A stretch of DNA of 44,209 nucleotides from JAVBNT01 sp031551355 (GCA_031551355.1 JAVBNT010000052.1:1-44209), one strand, 5' to 3'; counted from the first letter of the stretch, positions 23,462 through 31,383 are shown. The notes: generated by a model not told the origin, from the letters alone. A program made the numbers and translations.

Positions 23462-24336
23462 TTCTGAACACTATGCATATAAACTTTTATTTTAGAAACA
23501 ATAACTGCTATACTTCAAAACGCTTATTGGAAGAGGCAAATTCCAATGGGTTTACGTTTAATGTCTACGATCCTATGAAGGTATCCATTGTCGGAGATGA
23601 GCTTTTTTACGAAGAAAAAATTATACCCTTCTGTAATATAGCTTTTTTTAGAGGTTCTGTAGAATCTATCGCCAGAGAATGGATTACGTCGATTGCTGCT
23701 TTTTATGAGTATAGAAATATTATTGCCGTAAACAGACCCAATTCAATTTTGACAGCTTCCAACAAATGGAAATGCCGTCAGCTCCTTAAAGCGTCGGGAC
23801 TGCCGGTTTCAAGAGCCGCCCTCGTTTCCGGACGTGAGAATCTCGGCTTTGTTGTTGAGAGCCTGGGCGGGTTCCCGGTTGTTGCCAAATTTTTTTATGG
23901 CAGCGGCGGGGTTGGCGTTGTCTTTATTCCGGATATGTTTTCCCTTATTTCCATTTATGATTCATATAGAGTTTTGGGAGTCCCGTATATGTTGGAAGAG
24001 TTTTTTTCTTCAGTATCGAGCGGCGTCTTCAGAGTTATTGTTGTTGACGGAACCCCTATTGCGTCTTTGGTGACGCACCCGTCATCGGGCGATTTTAGAA
24101 GCAATTTTGCCAGAGGCGGAAGTGCATGTTCCGCACCGTTTGATCCTGTTATTGATAAAATTGCTGTGGACGCGGCAAAAGCCTGTGGTCTTTCCGTTGC
24201 CGGCGTCGATCTTGTCAGGACACCGGCCGGACCTGTTGTCCTTGAGGTCAATTCTTCTCCCGGAATAGAACTGGCCGAAGCAATTTTATCAAAAAACATT
24301 GCTTCGGCCATATTAAAGCCTTTTTATAATAACTAG
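23458..24336 (+). CDS. ATP-grasp ligase, RimK/LysX-like
   Basis: Protein of 292 residues. The start is GTG 23458, overlapping the glycosyltransferase stop. An ATP-grasp fold of the RimK type is indicated by FYGSGGVGV (glycine-rich loop, about 142-150), LEEFFSS, and the C-terminal metal-binding GVDLVRTPAGPVVLEVNSSPGIE. These enzymes join a carboxylate to an amine, as in glutamate tailing or LysW-type modification, using ATP. Without a peptide substrate gene nearby the target is unknown. Pairing with a glycosyltransferase suggests decoration of a surface polymer or a small natural product. Confidence 0.85.
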   Translation: MILNTMHINFYFRNNNCYTSKRLLEEANSNGFTFNVYDPMKVSIVGDELFYEEKIIPFCNIAFFRGSVESIAREWITSIAAFYEYRNIIAVNRPNSILTASNKWKCRQLLKASGLPVSRAALVSGRENLGFVVESLGGFPVVAKFFYGSGGVGVVFIPDMFSLISIYDSYRVLGVPYMLEEFFSSVSSGVFRVIVVDGTPIASLVTHPSSGDFRSNFARGGSACSAPFDPVIDKIAVDAAKACGLSVAGVDLVRTPAGPVVLEVNSSPGIELAEAILSKNIASAILKPFYNN

Positions 24337-24340
24337 GCTA

Positions 24341-24793
24341 TTATGCGCGGTTAGTCGCGTATTTCTTATTTTTACTGTTAAAGTAATCCATAGCTTTGGC
24401 ATGTACTTTATCAATAATCATTCTATAAGACTCTACTTCTTCAGTTGTAAGTGTCGAGGTTACAATGTCGGCCCATTCAGCTAAAATAGCTTTTATTTTT
24501 TCGGAAACTTTTTTACCTTTGTCGGTAAGATAAATTTCCAACGATCTTAAATCGGCCTGATTTGTTTTTTTCTCGACATATTTGAGCTTTATGAGTTTAT
24601 CAAGAGCTCTGGTTGTATAAGAAGAGTCTACGCATACCGCGCTGCTGAGCTCGTGAAGACTGATACCGTCTTTTTCGGCCAGCTCAATTATAAACGGATA
24701 TAATCCGCTCGACAGACCAGATTCTTTAAGCTTTTCATTAACGAAAACCCTGTTTAATCTAGTCAATCTGTTAAAAATTCTATTTGTTTGCAT
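24341..24793 (-). CDS. MarR family transcriptional regulator
   Basis: Winged-helix regulator of 150 residues. Helices around 20-60 lead into the recognition segment SSAVCVDSSYTTRALDKLIKLKYVEKK and the wing NQADLRSLEIYLTDKGKK, the usual MarR order. It is convergent with the ATP-grasp gene, with a 4-bp gap. The ATG at 24793 is preceded by AAAGGGGTGAT, overlapping a 13-bp dyad at 24795-24807. Another palindrome at 24867-24882 lies upstream. No efflux or enzyme gene is divergent from it, so its targets are probably elsewhere or autoregulatory. Confidence 0.85.
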   Translation of the reverse strand: MQTNRIFNRLTRLNRVFVNEKLKESGLSSGLYPFIIELAEKDGISLHELSSAVCVDSSYTTRALDKLIKLKYVEKKTNQADLRSLEIYLTDKGKKVSEKIKAILAEWADIVTSTLTTEEVESYRMIIDKVHAKAMDYFNSKNKKYATNRA

Positions 24794-24794
24794 C

Positions 24795-24807
24795 GTGATA
24801 ATATCAC
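24795..24807 (-). promoter_or_regulatory. dyad overlapping the marR ribosome binding site
   Basis: GTGATA-A-TATCAC, a perfect 6+1+6 inverted repeat one base upstream of the MarR start codon. Half of it belongs to the extended Shine-Dalgarno sequence, so it could act as an operator or as an RNA hairpin limiting translation. Confidence 0.35.
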
Positions 24808-24866
24808 CCCTTTGTTTATAGATATCGTGTTACGGTCTATTGGTTATATTTGTTGTTAGCTGTTTA

Positions 24867-24882
24867 AATATTTTAAAATATT
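24867..24882 (-). promoter_or_regulatory. candidate MarR operator
   Basis: AATATTTTAAAATATT, a perfect 16-bp palindrome about 75 bp upstream of the MarR start. Size and symmetry fit a MarR-family site, but AT-rich palindromes arise easily by chance. Confidence 0.25.
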
Positions 24883-24955
24883 CGTAACGGTTCCCCCCTA
24901 AGTATCACTGAATACTACATGATTTTTTAGATGATTTTTGTAGAAACGATATTTT

Positions 24956-25000
24956 TCATACAATTGCTTGAGATAGAGTTCTATACCCCCTCATGTGCAA
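24956..25000 (-). CDS. possible 14-codon leader peptide with a perfect Shine-Dalgarno
   Basis: On the minus strand AAGGAGGTGAT (25009-25019) is an ideal ribosome site. Ten nt after AGGAGG, TTG at 25000 opens a frame of 14 codons ending in TGA at 24956-24958. In-frame GTG (25006) and ATG (24994) are alternative starts. It sits between the doubtful 127-residue frame and MarR. It may be a leader peptide, or a binding site left from a lost gene. Confidence 0.25.
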   Translation of the reverse strand: MHMRGYRTLSQAIV

Positions 25001-25035
25001 ATCCACATCACCTCCTTTTTATTGTTACAACGCTG

Positions 25036-25419
25036 TTAACACTTTACTTTGTACATTAATTTTGATGCAAAAATCCTTAAATAGGATGCAAGGCAATAAG
25101 TAATTTTCTGCTTATATTGTAATTGTATATTGGAAATAGTGAAGTATAGATGAGTCTCTTGTAAAACAGGAGATTTTGGTGACGGTGCTTGAGCTGCTGT
25201 ATTATTTTTTAATCTATATCTGAAAATGTTGAAATTGAATGCAGCTGCTTTTGGGATACCGGATAGTTGATTTCTTATCAAGTAATAAGAGGAGATTAAA
25301 TCATTAAAGCCTGTTGCCAGTAAAAAAATGAATACTCTTAAATTACAGTCTTTATTTATTTTTAAAGAGTTTACCCTGGAACCCAGGGCCTCTTTTTCCT
25401 GCTTACATTTATTTTCCAA
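25036..25419 (-). CDS. doubtful hypothetical protein
   Basis: An open frame of 127 codons from TTG 25419, with GGGGA about 9 nt upstream. The N-terminal part is charged, then hydrophobic (VFIFLLATGFNDLISSYYLI), which looks protein-like; the C-terminal third (QLQYKQKITYCLASYLRIF) is less convincing. I recognise no family. It fills most of an otherwise empty 740-bp gap between MarR and a small exported protein, so it may be a genuine lineage-specific gene or a decaying one. Confidence 0.3.
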   Translation of the reverse strand: MENKCKQEKEALGSRVNSLKINKDCNLRVFIFLLATGFNDLISSYYLIRNQLSGIPKAAAFNFNIFRYRLKNNTAAQAPSPKSPVLQETHLYFTISNIQLQYKQKITYCLASYLRIFASKLMYKVKC

Positions 25420-25536
25420 TTATTGATTCCCCGTTTAACCCCTGTTAATATAACTGTTTAGCTATATTAATATTTTTATTTTTGCGGACAGGAAGAAGAT
25501 TGCTGTTTGAATTAAGTTAATATTTTTTGTGAAGAA

Positions 25537-25989
25537 TTATCTATTTTCTTTGTGAAATGAGCCAACGGTATCATATTTTATATCTTCACTTGATATTTTC
25601 CAAGAATTGCCTTCTTTTTTGTAGTTTATAACCCCCTTAAAAGAATCTTCAGCTCCTTTAAGCTTTGGATTTCTGGCTTTACCGCTAATTTCCATTGTCG
25701 CTGTATTTCCGGACACAGTTTCTTTTCCGGTTTGGTATTCTCTAGGACCGTGGTAATCCATAAGGAATAAAGTGGCTTTAGGATCTTTTTCTTTTTTTAT
25801 TGCAGAAATGACGTCGGAAGACATATATTTGCTGACTTCGTTGATGTCAAGAGTTTTTAGAGCTTTTTGCTTTTTTTCGTATATTTCTTTTAAAGACACT
25901 TCCTGCGCATTGGCGGTATTATTGGAGATGAATAAAAAAAACATTAGAATAAAAACAAATAATCCGGCAGTTGTTTTATTGATATTCAT
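25537..25989 (-). CDS. small exported NTF2-like/DUF4878-like protein, copy 1
   Basis: Exported protein of 150 residues: signal peptide about 1-28 (cleavage ANA/Q), then one domain of about 120 residues. The helical start (EIYEKKQKALKTLDINEVSKYMSSDV) and strands ending in INYKKEGNSWKISSEDIKY have the shape of NTF2-like lipoprotein domains such as DUF4878. SD AAGAGGTGAT precedes the ATG. The gene at 26451-26915 is a clear duplicate, and a 43-nt upstream segment is duplicated with it. The role is unknown; such proteins are often periplasmic accessory factors. Confidence 0.75.
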   Translation of the reverse strand: MNINKTTAGLFVFILMFFLFISNNTANAQEVSLKEIYEKKQKALKTLDINEVSKYMSSDVISAIKKEKDPKATLFLMDYHGPREYQTGKETVSGNTATMEISGKARNPKLKGAEDSFKGVINYKKEGNSWKISSEDIKYDTVGSFHKENR

Positions 25990-26130
25990 TGAAAATCACC
26001 TCTTATTTTTTGAATAAGTTGTATTTTGCTGCTTATATGGCTGCTTATATGATTTTATGATTTGCTAAATTTTTTGGTCAGAGTATTTTATCTTTATATC
26101 CACAATAATATTCTATAAGTTTTTGTCACG
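25990..26130. other. leader region of exported copy 1
   Basis: AT-rich leader between the gene and the conserved 43-nt block. It contains a direct repeat of GGCTGCTTATAT-like sequence near 26025-26050. No open frame is supported. Confidence 0.35.
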
Positions 26131-26173
26131 TTCCTTCTCTTTTGGGAGGAATCTTAACTTTATGAGTTAATTT
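26131..26173 (-). repeat. conserved 43-nt upstream block, copy 1
   Basis: Differs from the block at 27036-27078 at only 3 of 43 positions. It contains CCTTCTC...GAGG and the dyad TTAACTTTATGAGTTAA. It lies about 140 bp upstream of exported copy 1, whereas copy 2 of the block lies about 120 bp upstream of exported copy 2. It is either a shared regulatory site or part of the gene duplication. Confidence 0.6.
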
Positions 26174-26419
26174 GGATTGCAGGCAATGCCCTTTGTCATA
26201 ACAGTTTGAGGCAAAAGGATTAGATCTTTTCAGTTATATGGTAATTTCCGCCAAATTGATGGCTCCTTCTGAATTTGATTTTAACTTGATGCTAAAATAT
26301 GAAAATATAGAGTTTTTGAGGAAATAGCCTTCTTTTTTTTGAATGGATATTCGTTTTAATTCATAAATATTCATGGCAATTATTTTCGGCCGGCATAAAC
26401 GATACTTTAACCGCCTGAT
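26174..26419. other. intergenic stretch between the duplicated exported genes
   Basis: AT-rich. A 46-codon minus-strand frame (26234-26374) exists but has no ribosome site. Nothing else is recognisable apart from the terminator that follows. Confidence 0.4.
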
Positions 26420-26452
26420 AAAATAAAAGCGGGAAAATATTTTCCTGCCTTT
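26420..26452 (-). terminator. intrinsic terminator of exported copy 2
   Basis: A 13-bp stem with one mismatch (26425-26437 with 26440-26452) overlaps the stop codon and is followed on the minus strand by an ATTTTAT tail. Confidence 0.55.
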
Positions 26453-26915
26453 ATTTTATAGTGCTTTGTTTGTATTCAAAATCTTTTGAGACCGATTTTA
26501 CCGCGTACTTAATGTCTTCGCTTGAGACTTTCCAGGAATTTCCTTCTTTCTTGTAGTTTATCACGCCTTTAAAAGAATCTTCGCCTCCTTTAATTCCCGG
26601 ATTTCTTGCTTTGCCAATGATTTCCATTGTTGCTTTATTGCCGGAAAAAGTCTCTTTACCTGTTTTGTATTCTATCGGACTGAGATATTTCATCAGGTAT
26701 AGTGTCGCTTTGGGGTCTTTTTCGCCTTTTATTGCCGAAATCACCTCGGAGGACATATATTTTGACAGTTCATTTATGTCCATATTGCTTATTGCCAGTT
26801 GTTTCCTGGCAAAGATATCTTTCAGTGACGTTTCCTGAGCACCTGCATTGTTCTGGAGTGATACAAAGACAATAAATGTCATCACCAGTATCGTCATTAT
26901 TTGATTTTTTAACAT
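26451..26915 (-). CDS. small exported NTF2-like/DUF4878-like protein, copy 2
   Basis: Exported protein of 154 residues, a recent-looking paralogue of the gene at 25537-25989 (shared SKYMSS-VISAIK-EKDPKATL and VINYKKEGNSWK-SSEDIKY). The signal peptide ends near NAGA/Q. The ribosome site GAGGTGA precedes the ATG. Unlike copy 1 it carries a lysine-rich C-terminal extension (KDFEYKQSTIK). It is divergent from the chorismate mutase-DAHP synthase gene, with the conserved dyad block between them. Confidence 0.75.
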   Translation of the reverse strand: MLKNQIMTILVMTFIVFVSLQNNAGAQETSLKDIFARKQLAISNMDINELSKYMSSEVISAIKGEKDPKATLYLMKYLSPIEYKTGKETFSGNKATMEIIGKARNPGIKGGEDSFKGVINYKKEGNSWKVSSEDIKYAVKSVSKDFEYKQSTIK

Positions 26916-27035
26916 AAAATTTCACCTCACAGTTATTTTTATTGTAACCAAATTGGCAGGTTATGAGTTGTTGTATATATGCGACTATCCAATGACTGAA
27001 TATTAAGTTCATAAATTCTATGGTGTTTTGCCGCC

Positions 27036-27078
27036 TTCCTTCTCTTTTTGAAGGAATCTTAACTTTATAAGTTAATTT
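27036..27078. repeat. conserved 43-nt upstream block, copy 2
   Basis: Contains the hairpin CCTTC-TCTTTTT-GAAGG and the perfect dyad TTAACTT-TAT-AAGTTAA. It lies in the divergent spacer between exported copy 2 and the aromatic-pathway gene, so it could control either. See the first copy at 26131-26173. Confidence 0.6.
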
Positions 27079-27126
27079 TCACTTGAAGGAATATTCATTT
27101 TTTTAATTGGAGTTGATAATAAGTTT

Positions 27127-28188
27127 ATGGACAGTATAGAATCTCTGAGAAAGCAAATTGACGCTTTGAATTTTGAAATACTTGAGCTTCTTACAAAAAG
27201 GGCTCAGCTTGTTAAAAGTATCGGTATTGAAAAACGTAATCAGGGCTTGAAGTCTTATGACCCTGTAAGGGAATACCAGCAGATAAAATCAATAATTTCG
27301 AAGAATTCCGGCTTATTCTCTGATGATTCGCTTACGAAAATTTTTCTTGAAATTTTTGCGGCTTCTAAACAGGTTCAGAATAACTCTTTGAGTGACTTGA
27401 TCGTTTCTAAAAGTATAAGGAAAGAGTCTCCCCGGATTGAATTGGGAAAGGGAATTGCAATTTTTTCCGGATGTGAGCCGATGGTTTTTGCCGGTCCGTG
27501 TTCAATTGAAAATCATAGTCAGATGGAAGCTGTTTGCGCTTTTTTATCAGGGTTGGGAATAAAATGTCTGCGTGCAGGTGCATTCAAACCGAGAACATCA
27601 CCATATACATTCCAGGGACTGGGAGAAGAGGGCCTTAAAATATTAAAGGACTGCGGTGAGCGGTTTGGTATGATTTTGGTGTCTGAAGCCGTATCGGAAG
27701 CAACGTTTGCAACAGTTGCCGATTATTGTGATGTGATTCAGATTGGTTCCAGAAATATGTTTAATTATGAACTGCTGAAAATGGCCGGCTCTCAGAGCAA
27801 ACCGATCTTACTGAAGAGGCATTTTTCTGCAACTATTGAGGAATTTATATATTCGGCCGAGTATATTGCCGGCAGCGGAAATGAGAATGTGATCCTTTGT
27901 GAGAGAGGTATCAGAACGTTCGAACCCTCTACAAGAAATACACTGGACCTCTCGGCCGTTCCGTTATTAAAGATGCAGACCTGTCTTCCTGTTATCGTCG
28001 ATCTGAGTCACTCCACAGGTAGAAAGGATATCATATCTTCAATGGCAAAGGCATCTTTAGCCGCCGGAGCAGACGGGGTTATGGTTGAGGTTCATCCTGA
28101 GCCTCGGACAGCCCTGTCCGATAGTAATCAGCAGCTTGATTTCAGTGAATTTGAATCTTTTTTGAAAAAATGTTTTCAGACTTTTTAA
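27127..28188 (+). CDS. chorismate mutase-DAHP synthase fusion
   Basis: Cytosolic enzyme of 353 residues. An AroQ-type chorismate mutase occupies residues 1-88 (MDSIESLRKQIDALN with R8, R25 and K36 in the expected places). A class I-beta (KDO8P synthase-like) DAHP synthase follows from about 103. Its motifs are FAGPCSIEN, RAGAFKPRTSPYTFQG, LKRHFSAT, CERGIRTFEPSTRNTLD, DLSHSTGRKD and MVEVHPEP. It catalyses the first shikimate step; the mutase part usually gives feedback control by prephenate or chorismate, as in Bacillus AroA. The same architecture is known in Firmicutes, Bacteroidetes and many anaerobes. The ribosome site (GGAG, about 12 nt) is moderate. No other aromatic genes lie alongside. 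Confidence 0.9.
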   Translation: MDSIESLRKQIDALNFEILELLTKRAQLVKSIGIEKRNQGLKSYDPVREYQQIKSIISKNSGLFSDDSLTKIFLEIFAASKQVQNNSLSDLIVSKSIRKESPRIELGKGIAIFSGCEPMVFAGPCSIENHSQMEAVCAFLSGLGIKCLRAGAFKPRTSPYTFQGLGEEGLKILKDCGERFGMILVSEAVSEATFATVADYCDVIQIGSRNMFNYELLKMAGSQSKPILLKRHFSATIEEFIYSAEYIAGSGNENVILCERGIRTFEPSTRNTLDLSAVPLLKMQTCLPVIVDLSHSTGRKDIISSMAKASLAAGADGVMVEVHPEPRTALSDSNQQLDFSEFESFLKKCFQTF

Positions 28189-28257
28189 AGGGAAGATATT
28201 CGAGCTTATGTAATTTTAAACTCACACACTTTAGTATAAAAAGTTTAAGGAGATTTT

Positions 28258-29325
28258 ATGTCTGCTAAATACAAAATACTTGTTATTAATCCAGGCTCCA
28301 CCTCGACCAAGATTGCTGTTTTTGAAAACGGAACTCAGCTTTGGAAAGAAAATATAAAGCACGGTGTTGAAGACCTTGCTCCGTTTTCAGGAATATTGGA
28401 ACAGGTGCCTTTCAGAAAAGATGTGATTTTATCACGGCTTAAGGATAATGCTTTTGATCTTGGAACCTTTGCGGCAATTGTCGGCCGCGGAGGGATGCTA
28501 AGACCTCTTGAAAGCGGAACGTATGAAGTAAACTCTCTTATGCTTGAAGATTTATATGAGTCAAGAAGAGGCGAACACGCCTCTAATCTGGGAGCGATCC
28601 TTGCCTGGGAATTATCGAAAGATTCGAGCCTTAAAAGCTACATAGTTGACCCTGTCTGTGTCGACGAGCTTGAGCCCCTGGCAAGGTATTCGGGAATAAA
28701 GGCTCTGCCACGCGAGAGTATTTTCCATGCTCTTAATGTTAAGTCGGTAGCCCGGCAGTATGCGAGATCACTTGGTAAAACCCTTAATGAAATGAATCTG
28801 GTTGTTGCTCATATGGGTGGCGGTATAACCGTTTCCGCCCTTAAAAAAGGGCGTGCCGTAGAAGTAAACCATGGTCTTTATGAAGGAGCTTTTACACCGG
28901 AAAGAGCCGGGAATCTGCCGAATTTACCGTTTTTTGAGCATAGCATGGGAATGGATGCCAAAAAAGTAAAGAATATGGTTGTCGGCAGAGGCGGTCTTGT
29001 TGATTTGCTGGGAACATCCGATGCAGTTGAAGTTGAGAAGAGAATCGAAAGCGGAGATACAATAGCCAGGGAAGTTTACGAAGCGATGGCTTATCAGGTA
29101 TCGCAGCAGATTGGCGCCAGAGCAGCCGTTCTTTGCGGAGAGGTCGATGCCGTTATTATCACCGGCGGACTTGCATATGCGGTGGATTACCTTAATAAAT
29201 GGATTGAGGAAAGGGTAAAGTTTATTGCTCCCGTAGTTGTCATTCCCGGTGAGAATGAGATGGAAGCATTGGCATTGGGGGCGTTGAGGGTATTAAGCAA
29301 CGAAGAACCCGCCCAAACCTACTAA
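28258..29325 (+). CDS. buk: butyrate kinase
   Basis: Cytosolic kinase of 355 residues in the acetate/butyrate kinase (ASKHA) family. It interconverts butyryl phosphate and butyrate with ADP/ATP in fermentation. Diagnostic stretches are LVINPGSTSTKIAVFE (6-21), VDPVCVDELEPLARYSG, FHALNVKSVAR, AHMGGGITVSA and the C-terminal AVIITGGLAY. Length is exactly that of known Buk. AAGGAG precedes the ATG. Phosphotransbutyrylase, its usual neighbour, is not in the window, so it may act on branched or other acyl phosphates. Its TAA stop lies inside the left arm of hairpin element 2. Confidence 0.9.
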   Translation: MSAKYKILVINPGSTSTKIAVFENGTQLWKENIKHGVEDLAPFSGILEQVPFRKDVILSRLKDNAFDLGTFAAIVGRGGMLRPLESGTYEVNSLMLEDLYESRRGEHASNLGAILAWELSKDSSLKSYIVDPVCVDELEPLARYSGIKALPRESIFHALNVKSVARQYARSLGKTLNEMNLVVAHMGGGITVSALKKGRAVEVNHGLYEGAFTPERAGNLPNLPFFEHSMGMDAKKVKNMVVGRGGLVDLLGTSDAVEVEKRIESGDTIAREVYEAMAYQVSQQIGARAAVLCGEVDAVIITGGLAYAVDYLNKWIEERVKFIAPVVVIPGENEMEALALGALRVLSNEEPAQTY

Positions 29326-29450
29326 ATGAGTTGAAACCGGCGAACCTGCGTCGTCGCAGGCAAATTCTTTCGTTCGACGTAGAAAAGACTACGACTCACT
29401 CATAGAATTTACCTTTGACTTAGCATCTTCACCGGTTTGAACTCATTTAG
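29322..29450. repeat. long imperfect hairpin element 2
   Basis: 129 bp. Outer arms 29322-29344 and 29428-29450 pair over 23 positions with 2 mismatches. Inside are CCTGCG-TCGT-CGCAGG (29345-29360), AAATTCT/AGAATTT arms (29362-29368, 29404-29410) and the tip CGTAG...CTACG (29378-29393). The butyrate kinase stop codon (29323-29325) is part of the left arm, and TTTTT follows the right arm, so it may also terminate that transcript. Confidence 0.7.
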
Positions 29451-29534
29451 TTTTTAATGAATGTGTTTCTTTTTATTATAGATTATTGAATATTTTCTAA
29501 CTTGGCACTTGCTCAATAAACTACTGTTACTTAA

Positions 29535-29555
29535 TTGATTTGAGTGCCTTTTTAC
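29535..29555. repeat. possible remnant of a hairpin-element arm
   Basis: TTGATTTGAGTGCCTTTTTAC resembles the right outer arm of element 1 (near 11326-11346), differing at few positions. No partner arm is visible nearby. Confidence 0.35.
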
Positions 29556-29606
29556 TTTCTAAAGCTTTATTTTGGGGATAATTAATAATCAGGAGTAGTT
29601 TTATTA

Positions 29607-31382
29607 ATGGATATAGAGAGATTTGCTTTGAGTAAGATTTTAGAAAGTATTGCGAAATGCGATGTATTGCAGAGCAATTTTGAGACTAATGATAAAACGC
29701 CTTCTTGGGACGGTTTCGTTTACGTTTATAATAATTCTAATAAGGCAAAACGAGAGTATCAAGGAAGAGTTCCTGTCCAAATTAAAGGTACTGAAAAGTT
29801 AGATATTGATTTGGAAAAAGAGCAAATATCTTTTCCTATGGAAGTGTCTGATTTAAGAAATTATTATAAAGACTGCGGGTGTGTTGTTTTTGTCGTTTAT
29901 ATAACAAAGGATTTTAAACATCGTATATATTATAATAGTCTTCTTCCATTTGATCTTAGAAAGATTTTAGAAGTGGCAAAAGACCAACAAACAATTACTA
30001 TAGCTCTGGATGTTTTTCCTGAAAATGATCAAAAAGAAGTAACCACTATTTTTTTCGATTTTCTGCATCATTCTGAACTTCAAAAAGGTACAAAAGGAAT
30101 AATACTTGATGCTATTGATTCTTTTGAAGATTTACAAAAAAGTAAAATAGATATTGATAACATTGTTGTCCCTTCTCCTGGTAGTAACCTTATAGAATTA
30201 TGCAAATATCTTACAACCCATGAACATTATGTTTATGCAGAGACTAAAGACAAGGTCTTGTTTCCTTTTGAAAAAGTAAAAAAAGCATCAAGGGTGACGC
30301 TTCTTCCTCGTAAAATACAAATTGAAGTTAATGGAACTAAATTTTATGATGAATCGTCTTTATGCGTGGAAAACGGTAAGGAAGTAGTTAAGATAGGAAA
30401 ATCTTTTACTTATAGACCTTTCGAAAAAAATTTTAATTTTAAACTTAATGGAAATTTGTCGGAGAGAATAATTGACTGCCGTTTTTTTATAGAGTTGTCA
30501 GATAGTGGGAAAATAATAATCGACGGTAAAGAGGGACAGGTTAATATTGACGATGGCTTGATAGAGGAAGCAAAAAAAATAAGAGAAATATTAAAATTTC
30601 TTGAACTCACAAAGCTGCTGTTTGAAAAATTAGGAGTAAAGAAAGAGCTTGATTTTGAAAAAATTACCGATTCCGATTCTAGGTTAATAGCGGCTTTAAT
30701 AGAGGGTATTATTAATAATGCTTATGTCACAGTGGATAACCTTGAGTCTTGGATATTACCTGTAAAAATAGCAAATTTACATATTCTCCTTGTTGCCATC
30801 AAATCAAAAGAGAAAAAAGATAGAGATAGGTATAGAATATATAACTTTTTTGAACAGTGTGAAAAGAATTGCTACATGGAATATAAAATGGATTCTGGTA
30901 GTGAACCCATCAAAAGTTCTGTATATTTTTTATTAGAAAAAAAAGATTTTTTAAAGTTTGACAATATCAGCTATGATAATATTTTGAAATTAGTTAAAAA
31001 TTTACCGAAATATGAGGCTAATCATACTTCTATAACAAATTTAATCTTAAGTTTATTAAGAGCTTATGATGAACAAAAAGAAGATGAAATGTTGAAAACG
31101 GCCAACTCGCTTAATGAGCATATTGTTGCTTTTTATGGTGAAACTCCGATAACAGTTTTAAATAAACTACAGATAATTAGGCGGCAAAGGAGATTTTCAG
31201 ATGAAGAAATCGAGATTTTGAAACAGATTTTGTCTTCAAATGATGATTTATTTGTATTACTGGGAGCAAATATTCTTTTGGAACGCTCTCTTGATGCGGA
31301 AAGTGTTTTTGAAAAATTGCCGGAAGAAAAGAAGCAGGAATTTTTGTCTTTTCCTATTTGCTTTCTTTGGATACGCCGGTAA
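29607..31382 (+). CDS. DUF4365-type nuclease-like protein
   Basis: Protein of 591 residues. The N-terminal ~150 residues match the DUF4365 pattern, a PD-(D/E)XK-like fold with D35 in PSWDGF and the Q58-x-K60 of VPVQIKGT. Residues 150-591 are Lys/Glu-rich, strand-rich then helical, with no motif I can name. CAGGAG precedes the ATG. The gene is visibly more AT-rich than its neighbours and is bracketed by hairpin elements 2 and 3, with a toxin-antitoxin pair next door, so horizontal acquisition is likely. Some DUF4365 proteins are suspected anti-phage or DNA-transaction nucleases; that function is inference here. Element 3 starts 2 nt after its stop, so the C-terminus may have been trimmed. Confidence 0.65.
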   Translation: MDIERFALSKILESIAKCDVLQSNFETNDKTPSWDGFVYVYNNSNKAKREYQGRVPVQIKGTEKLDIDLEKEQISFPMEVSDLRNYYKDCGCVVFVVYITKDFKHRIYYNSLLPFDLRKILEVAKDQQTITIALDVFPENDQKEVTTIFFDFLHHSELQKGTKGIILDAIDSFEDLQKSKIDIDNIVVPSPGSNLIELCKYLTTHEHYVYAETKDKVLFPFEKVKKASRVTLLPRKIQIEVNGTKFYDESSLCVENGKEVVKIGKSFTYRPFEKNFNFKLNGNLSERIIDCRFFIELSDSGKIIIDGKEGQVNIDDGLIEEAKKIREILKFLELTKLLFEKLGVKKELDFEKITDSDSRLIAALIEGIINNAYVTVDNLESWILPVKIANLHILLVAIKSKEKKDRDRYRIYNFFEQCEKNCYMEYKMDSGSEPIKSSVYFLLEKKDFLKFDNISYDNILKLVKNLPKYEANHTSITNLILSLLRAYDEQKEDEMLKTANSLNEHIVAFYGETPITVLNKLQIIRRQRRFSDEEIEILKQILSSNDDLFVLLGANILLERSLDAESVFEKLPEEKKQEFLSFPICFLWIRR

Positions 31383-31383
31383 G

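Noticed and set aside
26234..26374. Minus-strand frame of 46 codons between the exported duplicates
   Set aside because: No Shine-Dalgarno, composition matches the surrounding non-coding DNA.
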